DNA of 6,440 nucleotides from Ectothiorhodospiraceae bacterium (lineage in GTDB: Bacteria > Pseudomonadota > Gammaproteobacteria > Thiohalomonadales > Thiohalomonadaceae). Under the pieces are notes generated by a model, which worked only from the letters and a program-made list of their open reading frames with translations, had not been told where the DNA came from and made no database searches. Shown piece by piece: positions 1 to 5,579 of the stretch; within the stretch, counting starts at the first letter, position 1, and every line of letters starts with the position of its first letter. A program made the translations under genes and the position numbers. The stretch lies in assembly GCA_007125455.1 (NCBI GenBank), contig SLDE01000177.1, positions 1 to 6,440 on the forward strand. The letters are read 5' to 3'.

Positions 1-59
1 GGTGTCTAAATGGCCTATCACCCGTCTAATGCGGACATTCCACAGAGGAAGAGAGTGCC

Positions 60-650
60 ATGAGCGAACCCATCCGTTGTGCTTGGTGCAGCGACGACCC
101 GCTCTACCAGGCCTATCACGACACGGAATGGGGTGTACCGGTACACGACGACCCAACCCTGTTTGAATTCCTCACCCTCGAAGGTGCCCAGGCCGGTTTG
201 TCATGGCTCACCATTCTGCGCAAGCGCGAGAATTACAGACGCGCCTTCGACAATTTTGATATCGAGCGCATCGCCCGCTACGGCGAACGGGAAACCCAAC
301 GCCTGTTGGCCGATGTCGGTATTGTGCGCAACCGCCTCAAGATCGCCGCCACCATCGGCAATGCCCGCGCCACACTGGCAGTACAAGCGCAGTACGGCAG
401 CCTGGACAGTTTTCTGTGGGACTTTGTTGACGGCAAACCGATCATCAATCATTGGCGCAGCCTGAGCGAAGTCCCCGTCTCCACCCCCCAATCCGATGCC
501 ATGAGCAAGGCGCTAAAACGCCTGGGTTTCAAGTTTGTCGGCAGCACCATCTGCTACGCCTTCATGCAAGCGGTGGGGATGGTGAATGACCACACTGTGG
601 ATTGTTTTCGCTATCGAGCGAAGCCAAGGCGAAAGGTAAGCAAACCTTGA
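60..650 (+). CDS. tag: DNA-3-methyladenine glycosylase I (Tag)
   Basis: Base-excision repair enzyme of the cytoplasm that removes 3-methyladenine from alkylated DNA. The 196-residue product is close to the usual family length (about 185-195) and looks intact. Seen in the sequence: the opening C7-A-W with H20 (YQAYHDTEWGVP), and H178/C182 near the end (VNDHTVDC). These match the Cys-His-His-Cys zinc site known for E. coli Tag. E41 and W49 (LEGAQAGLSW) match the substrate-pocket residues, and the KALKRLGFKFVGSTICYAFMQ block is the helix-hairpin-helix-type family core. The ATG at 60 is preceded by a purine-rich stretch (AGAGGAAGAGAG, about 44-55), a reasonable ribosome binding site. No other gene is linked on the same strand, and the downstream neighbour hicB points towards it. 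Identification is firm; the only oddity is a basic tail (residues 185-196) longer than in E. coli. Confidence 0.96.
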   Translation: MSEPIRCAWCSDDPLYQAYHDTEWGVPVHDDPTLFEFLTLEGAQAGLSWLTILRKRENYRRAFDNFDIERIARYGERETQRLLADVGIVRNRLKIAATIGNARATLAVQAQYGSLDSFLWDFVDGKPIINHWRSLSEVPVSTPQSDAMSKALKRLGFKFVGSTICYAFMQAVGMVNDHTVDCFRYRAKPRRKVSKP

Positions 651-733
651 TGGGCATACGGGGAAAGCGATGCGTGTCTCGGTGCTCCACTCAACGAGCT
701 CAAGACGATCACGGCGGTGTACGATAAACGTGG

Positions 734-1135
734 CTAGCGGGGTTCGTGCATGGCCTGCTGAGCGGCACGCACCAGAAAACCTGAACGTGTTTCGCCATGG
801 CGTTTGGCAAAGGCATCAATGTGACGCAGTAGGCGTGCCGGTACGGTGATATTGATCTTTTCGGCAGGACCGAAATACTTCTCCACCGGCACATCGATCA
901 CTGCCCATACTGCCTCGGCGAAGTCAGGATTGGAACGATGCACGACAATGGGCTCCGGAATAGGCAGATCGCTACCTTCTTCTGCCAAAAGCTCCACGTG
1001 CGCATCGATGGCCTCCCGTGCATTATCCAAGGCCGTATCGAAGCTGTCGCCAGCGGAGTAGCATCCCGGCAGATCTGGCACGATCACCCCATATTTCACG
1101 CCATCGTCACTGTGTAGAGCTAGAACAAATCGCAT
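734..1135 (-). CDS. hicB: HicB antitoxin, with carboxy-terminal ribbon-helix-helix domain
   Basis: Antitoxin of a type II toxin-antitoxin pair. It binds and neutralises HicA and, by family knowledge, represses its own operon. The 133-residue protein shows two parts. Residues 1-50 are the partial RNase-H-like HicB fold (YGVIVPDLPGCYSAGDS followed by the helix DTALDNAREAIDAHVELL). Residues about 93-129 (KINITVPARLL...TRSGFLVRAAQQAM) have the strand-helix-helix pattern of a ribbon-helix-helix DNA-binding domain, so this is the RHH rather than the HTH subtype. The ATG at 1135 lies 3 bases after the hicA stop codon, and a GGAG at 1146-1143, inside the last hicA codons, is 7 bases upstream. This suggests translational coupling. 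It is intact and shows no decay, unlike the genes on its other flank. Order toxin-then-antitoxin is typical of hicAB. Confidence 0.93.
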   Translation of the reverse strand: MRFVLALHSDDGVKYGVIVPDLPGCYSAGDSFDTALDNAREAIDAHVELLAEEGSDLPIPEPIVVHRSNPDFAEAVWAVIDVPVEKYFGPAEKINITVPARLLRHIDAFAKRHGETRSGFLVRAAQQAMHEPR

Positions 1136-1138
1136 CGC

Positions 1139-1327
1139 TTATCTCCAGGGCCACCCGGCTTGGCGGTAGATACTGCGCAGGGTGGGAAGGGGTATATCAG
1201 ATTTAGGGTGTGGTACAGTCACCAATCCTGGCTGGCCAGGCTTGCGAAATTGGTGGTGAGAACCCTTAACGCGAACCTGTATCCAGCCATCATCCCTGAG
1301 CATTTTGATGACTTCCGAGCTTTTCAT
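1139..1327 (-). CDS. hicA: HicA mRNA interferase toxin
   Basis: Small toxin of the HicAB pair. HicA proteins have a double-stranded-RNA-binding-like fold and cleave mRNA and tmRNA when freed from HicB. The 62-residue product starts MKSSEVIKMLRDDGW and carries the conserved G-S-H motif with H24, the position of the catalytic histidine in characterised HicA proteins. It ends in the typical segment VPHPKSDIPLPTLRSIYRQAG. All the expected parts are present, so the toxin is probably active. An in-frame GTG at 1345 could extend the protein by six residues (MVILTT), but that extension would be encoded by the inverted repeat and the predicted -10 box, so the ATG at 1327 is preferred. No convincing ribosome binding site precedes this ATG. 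The gene is followed after 3 bases by hicB. Confidence 0.92.
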   Translation of the reverse strand: MKSSEVIKMLRDDGWIQVRVKGSHHQFRKPGQPGLVTVPHPKSDIPLPTLRSIYRQAGWPWR

Positions 1328-1328
1328 G

Positions 1329-1345
1329 GTGGTTAGTATAACCAC
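1329..1345. promoter_or_regulatory. Perfect inverted repeat, probable HicB operator
   Basis: GTGGTTA (1329-1335), spacer GTA, TAACCAC (1339-1345) form a perfect 7-base palindrome that covers the predicted -10 box and ends 2 bases from the hicA ATG. A third half-site, GTGGT at 1352-1356, makes a second looser repeat with ACCAC at 1341-1345 (6-base spacer) inside the promoter spacer. Ribbon-helix-helix antitoxins bind short palindromes of this kind, and HicB autorepression is known in the family. That HicB binds here is inferred. Confidence 0.6.
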
Positions 1346-1362
1346 TAAGGCGTGGTGATCAA
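1335..1362 (-). promoter_or_regulatory. Predicted sigma70-type promoter of hicAB
   Basis: On the minus strand a -35-like TTGATC (1362-1357) is separated by 16 bases from a -10-like TATACT (1340-1335). The expected transcription start then falls at about 1329-1327, on or within a base or two of the hicA ATG. The transcript would therefore carry almost no leader and no ribosome binding site for hicA, while hicB keeps its own GGAG. This is read by eye; the start site is inferred, not measured. Confidence 0.6.
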
Positions 1363-1621
1363 CATACTCGTGCTATTTTGCAAATATTGGGTACTTTTGT
1401 CGGTAACCGATGTCGCAGAGCGGCTATCCATGTCCAGGGTAGCACTCTCGCGTGTGCTATATGGAAAGGCCGGGATCAGTCCCGACTTGGCCCTGTGCTT
1501 GGAAACGGTGGGGGTCAGCACGGCACAATTCTGGATCAACCTGCAAGCAAACTACGAATTGTGGTAGGTGATGCAGCGCAAGCAACCACCGGTGCGTCCA
1601 CTGCAATATGAGCGAGGAAAA
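1363..1621 (+). pseudogene. Remnant of a HigA-type antitoxin gene (frameshift, nonsense codon, start lost)
   Basis: Positions about 1397-1564 translate to a clear HigA/VapI-type helix-turn-helix antitoxin core: LSVTDVAERLSMSRVALS, then GKAGISPDLALCLE and AQFWINLQANYELW. A TAG at 1565-1567 stops the frame. The same frame goes on after it with VMQRKQPPVRPLQYE, which resembles the usual HigA tail following the LW motif (commonly LWQAxQ...), so TAG probably replaced CAG. Upstream, the next frame gives HTRAILQILGT (1363-1395), recalling the HPGExLRExLG start motif of these antitoxins. Dropping one T from the run of four at 1395-1398 joins the two parts. No start codon with a ribosome binding site and no adjacent higB toxin gene are present. 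The 5' end abuts the hicAB promoter. The HTH core is certain as homology; the frameshift reading is inferred. A short protein from the GTG at 1352 or 1355 is possible but unlikely to be a working antitoxin. Confidence 0.75.
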
Positions 1622-2209
1622 GTGATGGGTGTCCCGGTGACATCCCCCACCTGGAAAAATGCCTATAACATGGCCTTGCTCCACCCAAACGTGGTGATCT
1701 TTAGCATGGACCGCACTGCTGCCAGGGAGGATCTGTTTCACTGGGTTGGGCCCGTGGGACAAAACAGCGCTATCCTCTTTGCCCGGAAGGGTTCTGATCT
1801 AACTATCGATAGCATGGCTGACGCCAAAGAGGTTTCCGCTATTGCTACCACCACGGAATGGTGGACCGAGCAACATCTGACGCGTGAGGGCTTTACTAAC
1901 CTGCACAGCTCACCAGAGCCTACCGAGAACGTCAGGCAACTCATGAATGGCGACGTTCAGCTTTCGATTTTTACAGATATCACCATCCCTGAGATAGTAC
2001 GCAATGCGGGCTACACGATGGATGACCTGGAGCCGGTCTTTACCGTTGAAAAGAATTATTTTTACGTTGGCATATCGAAGGGCACGCCAGAGGAAATCGT
2101 CAGCCAGTGGCAGGCTACTCTGGAGACGATGAAGGAGGACGGGACCTTCGCAGACATATACCACAGCTACCTGCCCCATGCCGAGATAGACATGCTCCTG
2201 AAGCAATGA
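1622..2209 (+). pseudogene. Truncated periplasmic solute-binding protein (SBP family 3), 5' end missing
   Basis: The frame encodes the larger, later part of an extracellular solute-binding protein of the amino-acid ABC-transporter type (family 3). Recognisable stretches, in order, are WKNAYNMALLHPNVVIFSMDRT, AAREDLFHWVGPVG, ARKGSDLTIDSMADAK, GFTNL, MNGDVQLSIF, FTVEKNYFYVGISKGTPEEIV and WQATLETMKEDGTFADIY. Missing are the signal peptide and roughly the first 60-75 residues, including much of the first lobe of the ligand pocket. The product could not be exported and would be an incomplete binder, so it is called a pseudogene. A purine-rich GAGGA (1614-1618) lies 6 bases before the ATG at 1625, so a 194-residue fragment might still be made. 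There is no permease or ATPase gene nearby. The frame is continuous with the higA tail upstream, and no stop or frameshift occurs within it, so the truncation may be recent or the fragment may be under selection. Confidence 0.78.
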
Positions 2210-2228
2210 GGGGCTGTGTTGGGCTTCC

Positions 2229-2247
2229 CTACCCCATCAGGGGGTAG
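2229..2247. other. GC-rich hairpin between convergent reading frames
   Basis: CTACCCC (2229-2235), loop ATCAG, GGGGTAG (2241-2247) form a perfect 7-base stem. It lies 20 bases after the solute-binding-protein stop and 19 bases after the end of the oppositely directed hemerythrin gene. It could act as a bidirectional transcription barrier, but there is no T tract on either strand, so an intrinsic terminator is not established. Confidence 0.4.
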
Positions 2248-2265
2248 TGTTATGGCGGTTTCGCT

Positions 2266-2718
2266 TTAGCCATTTGTTATGCCTAGCTTTACGATCTCCG
2301 CATTGTATTCGGAGTCTTCTTTTCTTATGTGATTATCCAGCCAGTCTTGCAAGAAACCGGCGACCTCGGACATGTCAGTCTCGTTGATCTTCGCGCCGAT
2401 TTCTTCGATCCCCTGCTCAAGCTTGGCGTGGGCCTGGCAGTGTTTTTGGTAGTGATCCTGATTGATCTCTTTGAAATCGATGGTGTTCATTACCAAGATT
2501 TCGAAGCGCAGGTGGCGCTTTGCCACAGGCATCACATCCTTTACGAATACGTCTCTGGCTGCATCGTCCTGCTTCTCATCCAGCAGGTGATAGATGAGGT
2601 TGGTTAGGTAGACCAGGCGGTAGTGCTCCTTGGTAAGACGCTTGTTCTGCATAACATACTCGTCAACCCACGGCATGTATGTCCAGCTTGAGACATCTTC
2701 TTCTCTGGGCGCGGCCAT
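2266..2718 (-). CDS. Bacteriohemerythrin (single-domain hemerythrin-like oxygen-binding protein)
   Basis: Predicted soluble four-helix-bundle protein with an oxo-bridged di-iron site that reversibly binds O2. In bacteria such proteins are linked to oxygen sensing, storage or delivery. The 150-residue length is typical of stand-alone bacteriohemerythrins. The iron-ligand pattern is visible: W17 near the start, H32 (LTKEHYRLV), H69 and E73 (RHLRFE), a pair from the H89/H93/H97 ladder, and H130 with D135 (NHIRKED). The ladder makes it ambiguous which pair binds iron; H93/H97 followed by AKLEQ resembles the family HxxxHxxF best and implies a slightly longer loop after E73. There is no signal peptide, membrane segment or fused signalling domain. 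The ATG at 2718 has a GGGGG run 8 bases upstream. The gene stands alone between the debris region and cysQ. Which of the possible roles applies cannot be told from sequence. Confidence 0.88.
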   Translation of the reverse strand: MAAPREEDVSSWTYMPWVDEYVMQNKRLTKEHYRLVYLTNLIYHLLDEKQDDAARDVFVKDVMPVAKRHLRFEILVMNTIDFKEINQDHYQKHCQAHAKLEQGIEEIGAKINETDMSEVAGFLQDWLDNHIRKEDSEYNAEIVKLGITNG

Positions 2719-2976
2719 TTATCTTTCCCCCTTCCGTGTCTGTGCCCCGTTGTGGTCTGCTCAGGAGTATCGAAGTAGCTGCAAGAGCGAAATATCCTGG
2801 AAACCGGCAACTTGTTGTTTGCAGGTGGCTTACTTTAGCAAGATCAAAGTGGTGAACATGGAGAAACCGTGCGCATTTTTGATAATTTCCGACAGGATGA
2901 GGGGCATATCAGTCGGCGTTTGTCAGACGAATCTTACTTGAGAAGTCGTGTAGCGAGTTGATCGCTTACCGCATTA

Positions 2977-3801
2977 TCACAAGTACCGCGACCAGTCCTG
3001 ATCTTTATCACCAAAGGCGAAGAAGTGGGGGTTGAGGGTGCTGTCGCGCAGGTTGTAGCGTAGCGGGCGCATCTGGGTATCGGTGATCAGGCCTCCTGCC
3101 TCTTCGACGATGCACTGGGCAGCGGCGGTGTCCCATTCGGAGGTGGGGCCCAGACGGGGGTAGAGATCGGCTTGGCCTTCGGCGATCAGGCAGGATTTGA
3201 GTGCCCCACCGAGGGTAACGATCTCGTGGTGACAGTCGAAACGGTCGAGCAGGGATTGCAGGTGTTTGCCGCGATGGGTGGCGCTGGAGCAGACCACGGT
3301 GATGCATTCGCCGTTCCAGGAGCGGGTCTGTAATCGCTTGGGCTCGTTGGTGGCTTCGCGCTTGTAGGCACCTTGGCCACGGCAGGCGTAGTAATAGATC
3401 CCCAGCACCGGGGCGTAGATGATCCCCAATACCGGTTCGTGGTTGTCTATCAGGGCGATGTTGATCGAGAACTCGCCGCTGCGCTCGATGAACTCGCGGG
3501 TACCGTCGAGGGGATCCACCAGCCAGTAGCGTTGCCACTGTTGGCGCTCGCTGAAGGGGATCGCGGCGGATTCTTCGGTGAGCACCGGCACCTGGGGGGT
3601 CAGTTCGTGCAGGCCATCTTCGATGATGCGGTGTGCGGCCATGTCCGCTTCGGTCAACGGGGTATGGTCGGCTTTTTCCTGTACGTGAAAGCCGCCCTCG
3701 TAGATCTCCAGAATGCGCTTGCCAGCGCCTATGGCGATCTCCAGCGCGGGAGTCAGCAAGATACAGGGGTCGCAGTCGCGCTGGTCGGGCCGATCAGCCA
3801 T
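2977..3801 (-). CDS. cysQ: 3'(2'),5'-bisphosphate nucleotidase CysQ (inositol monophosphatase family)
   Basis: Cytoplasmic Mg2+-dependent, Li+-sensitive phosphatase that turns 3'-phosphoadenosine 5'-phosphate into AMP. It clears the by-product of sulfate assimilation and of phosphopantetheine transfer. Numbering from the ATG at 3801 (274 residues), metal-site motifs are LTEES (E76-E77), WLVDPLDGTREF (D96, D99) and GPTSEWDTAAAQ (W223-D224), all in family order and spacing. The DGTREF form and the SEWD block point to CysQ rather than an inositol monophosphatase (SuhB). The protein is somewhat longer than E. coli CysQ (246), with extra residues at both ends. The ATG at 3801 overlaps the last 8 bases of nudE (ATGGCTGA), indicating coupled translation. 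An upstream in-frame TTG at 3807 is possible: a GAGAG lies 4 bases before the TTG and 10 before the ATG. Confidence 0.93.
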   Translation of the reverse strand: MADRPDQRDCDPCILLTPALEIAIGAGKRILEIYEGGFHVQEKADHTPLTEADMAAHRIIEDGLHELTPQVPVLTEESAAIPFSERQQWQRYWLVDPLDGTREFIERSGEFSINIALIDNHEPVLGIIYAPVLGIYYYACRGQGAYKREATNEPKRLQTRSWNGECITVVCSSATHRGKHLQSLLDRFDCHHEIVTLGGALKSCLIAEGQADLYPRLGPTSEWDTAAAQCIVEEAGGLITDTQMRPLRYNLRDSTLNPHFFAFGDKDQDWSRYL

Positions 3802-4369
3802 GGGCAAGATACTCTCGGGTCATAAACAGGGCGGCGATGCTGCGTGCCTCGGTGCAATCATCGCGCGCGAGTAGGGAGGATAACCTACTAAGTGGCCATG
3901 GTACTACCTCCAATGGCTCCGGCTCATCTCCGGCCAGCCGCTGTGGGTAGAGAGCACGGGCAACCACCACGTGGGTTTGGTGGCTGGAGTAGCCCGGGGC
4001 CAGGCTGAGGGTGCAAAGATGGTGCAGCTGGTGCGCACCATGGCCGACCTCTTCCATCAACTCCCGATTGGCGGCATCCAGCAGCGCCTCACCGGCCTCG
4101 ATGCGCCCCTTGGGCAAGGCCAATTCGTACCGTTCGGTGCCGATCGCATATTCGCGTATCAGCAGCACGGTATCATTATCCAGCAGTGGCACGATCAACA
4201 CGGCCCCCTGCGTGCTACCTATCAGGCGTTCGTAACGCACTTCTGTGCCATTGGCAAAGCGCAGATCCACGGCCTCGACCTGAAATAATGCGGTCGAGGC
4301 CAGGGGCTGGGTGTGCAGAATCAATGGCTTATGGGGCATGTGTCCACCGTGTCTTTCCTCTTTGGCCAT
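3794..4369 (-). CDS. nudE: ADP compounds hydrolase NudE (Nudix family)
   Basis: Nudix hydrolase that, by family knowledge, splits ADP-linked compounds such as Ap3A, ADP-ribose and NADH into nucleoside monophosphates. The complete Nudix box runs from G88 to G109 (GRIEAGE...ANRELMEEVG) and contains the metal-binding RELMEE. The flanking segments IREYAIGTERYEL, LSLAPGYSSHQ, LYPQRLAGDEPEPL and EARSIAALF follow E. coli NudE closely, which separates it from general ADP-ribose pyrophosphatases. Length is 191 residues from the ATG at 4369. A second ATG at 4339 (MPHKPLIL, with GGTGG 4 bases upstream) gives 181 residues and is a serious alternative, since E. coli NudE (186) begins close to the KPxIL motif. 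Its end overlaps the cysQ start by 8 bases, so the two form an operon. It is divergent from the yrfG-type gene across 67 bases, where both promoters must lie. Confidence 0.93.
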   Translation of the reverse strand: MAKEERHGGHMPHKPLILHTQPLASTALFQVEAVDLRFANGTEVRYERLIGSTQGAVLIVPLLDNDTVLLIREYAIGTERYELALPKGRIEAGEALLDAANRELMEEVGHGAHQLHHLCTLSLAPGYSSHQTHVVVARALYPQRLAGDEPEPLEVVPWPLSRLSSLLARDDCTEARSIAALFMTREYLAHG

Positions 4370-4436
4370 GATAACCTGTCGTCTGGGCGCAGGCCATTCG
4401 AGTTGCGTGATGGCGGCTTAACTTCAGGAGAGGCAG

Positions 4437-5090
4437 ATGATCGACTGGCGAACGATCGATACGGTATTTCTGGATATGGACGGCACCTTGCTGGATCTGC
4501 ACTTTGATACCTATTTTTGGGTGGAGCATGTGCCCCGGCGCTATGCGGAGAAGCACGGTATGCCATACCCGGAGGCCAAGGAGTATGTGCTGGCCCGATC
4601 GCGTTCACAGTTGGGCCACATCAATTGGTATTGCATCGATTATTGGAGCAAGGAACTGGATCTGGATATCGCCCTGCTCAAGGAAGAAGTGGACCACCTG
4701 ATCGCGATACATCCCTATGTGGTGGATTTTCTCGATGCGCTGCGCGCCTCTGGGCGTCGCACGGTGCTGGTAACCAATGCCCATATGAAGAGCCTGGAAT
4801 TAAAGATGGAGCGCACCCGTCTGGGTGGCCATTTTGATCGCCTGATCTGCTCGCATGAGTTCGGCATGGCCAAGGAGCAGGCAGGTTTTTGGGCGGCATT
4901 GCAGGAAAAAGAGCCGTTTCAACCCGCCAGCACCCTGTTGGTGGATGACAGCCTGCCGGTATTGCGTGCGGCGCGGGACTATGGCATGGGTTGGCTGCTG
5001 GCGGTCTACCGGCCGGACAGCACCGAGGCCAGGCGCGATGTGGGAGAGTTTGACGCGATTGAGACTTTTGCCGATATTATGCCGACCTGA
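4437..5090 (+). CDS. yrfG: GMP/IMP nucleotidase of the HAD superfamily (YrfG type)
   Basis: Haloacid-dehalogenase-fold phosphatase whose E. coli relative YrfG dephosphorylates GMP and IMP. All four HAD motifs are present in this 217-residue protein: motif I DMDGTLLD with nucleophile D13 and acid D15, motif II VTNA with T113, motif III lysine K146 (FGMAKEQAGFW), and motif IV LLVDDS with D170-D171. The cap between motifs I and II (residues about 22-95, including LARSRSQLGHINWYCIDYW) is the helical type typical of this subgroup. AGGAG at 4426-4430, 6 bases before the ATG, supports the start. Placement beside nudE and cysQ, divergently, is the usual gammaproteobacterial arrangement and supports the subgroup call. 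It ends 5 bases from the convergent YkgJ-family gene, leaving no room for a conventional terminator between them. Confidence 0.9.
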   Translation: MIDWRTIDTVFLDMDGTLLDLHFDTYFWVEHVPRRYAEKHGMPYPEAKEYVLARSRSQLGHINWYCIDYWSKELDLDIALLKEEVDHLIAIHPYVVDFLDALRASGRRTVLVTNAHMKSLELKMERTRLGGHFDRLICSHEFGMAKEQAGFWAALQEKEPFQPASTLLVDDSLPVLRAARDYGMGWLLAVYRPDSTEARRDVGEFDAIETFADIMPT

Positions 5091-5095
5091 CAGGG

Positions 5096-5488
5096 CTATT
5101 TAAAACGCTTGTCCCAGCGTTTGAAGCGCTTGCGACAGTAAGTCTCCAGGGCAAGGTGATCGGGGAAGAAGCGTTTGAAACCGTCCTCGGCAGGGGAATC
5201 GAATTCGCAGTAATCGTTGCTGTGGTTACGGCAGATCTGCGGGCGGGTGTGATAGATCCCGCAGCCGCCGTCGGGCAACAGTTGCGTACAGGGATTATTG
5301 ATCAGCAGGAACCAGCCATCCTCGTCCTGATAGGCCTGCGCATCACGGTGGGCAAGCTGCCACAACAGCACGTCGAAGTCCGCCATGCTGCGTGGGGTGT
5401 CGATCTGCTGGGTAAAGTAGCTGCAGCAACGTGAAGGTTGGCAACGGGCGCATTTATTTTCGTCAGGTGAGTAGTCAGTGGTGGACAT
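5096..5488 (-). CDS. YkgJ-family cysteine-cluster protein
   Basis: Member of the CxxCxxCC (zinc/iron-chelating) family, whose biochemical role is not established; the cysteines are thought to bind a metal ion or cluster. The 130-residue product shows C13-x2-C16-x4-C21-C22 near the start, then C67, C76-G-I-Y, the family signature R82-P-Q-I-C86-R, C94 and C118. Eight or more conserved cysteines in a small soluble protein support metal binding. The frame is open upstream to 5770, but that part runs through the TonB-receptor gene on the other strand and has no family similarity. The ATG at 5488 (MSTTDYSPDENKC) fits normal family length, though its ribosome binding site is weak. The product has no signal peptide. 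It is convergent with the yrfG-type gene (5-base gap) and divergent from the receptor gene (91 bases to its first possible start). Confidence 0.87.
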   Translation of the reverse strand: MSTTDYSPDENKCARCQPSRCCSYFTQQIDTPRSMADFDVLLWQLAHRDAQAYQDEDGWFLLINNPCTQLLPDGGCGIYHTRPQICRNHSNDYCEFDSPAEDGFKRFFPDHLALETYCRKRFKRWDKRFK

Positions 5489-5573
5489 GGCATGGCTTAA
5501 CTGGTGGCTTGAGCATGAATAGTAACAGAGAATCACAATAGTCAGTAAGGATGCGTAAACAACGTTTAATATC

Positions 5574-5577
5574 GGAG
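5574..5577 (+). promoter_or_regulatory. Ribosome binding site deciding the receptor start
   Basis: GGAG lies only 2 bases before the ATG at 5580 but 8 bases before the in-frame GTG at 5586. The spacing is too short for the ATG and near ideal for the GTG, so GTG is the likelier initiator. Confidence 0.55.
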
Positions 5578-5579
5578 TA

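Noticed and set aside
1..59. End of an upstream gene at TAA (7-9)
   Set aside because: Only two codons would be inside the window; nothing can be supported.
1352..1567. A complete small antitoxin gene starting at GTG 1352
   Set aside because: Residues 1-14 do not resemble HigA, there is no ribosome binding site, and the tail after the LW motif is cut by TAG; it is better read as a remnant.
2952..2966. Hairpin AGCGA-GTTGA-TCGCT just after the cysQ end, as a terminator
   Set aside because: Only a 5-base stem and no T tract on the cysQ transcript strand.
2719..2976. A small gene, FNR box or promoter between the hemerythrin gene and cysQ
   Set aside because: Half-sites such as TTGAT occur, but no full TTGAT-N4-ATCAA palindrome, no convincing -35/-10 pair, and the short frames lack ribosome binding sites and recognisable content.
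2977..4369. Long open frames on both strands over cysQ and nudE (for example 3373-3825 + and 3008-3538 -)
   Set aside because: They are shadows of the strongly supported cysQ and nudE genes in GC-rich DNA; their translations show no family motifs.
5489..5579. Fur box, promoter or riboswitch upstream of the TonB-dependent receptor
   Set aside because: The region is AT-rich with loose TTGAGC and TTTAAT matches, but spacing and consensus are poor, there is no 19-base Fur-like palindrome, and 91 bases with no conserved fold is too little for a cobalamin riboswitch.
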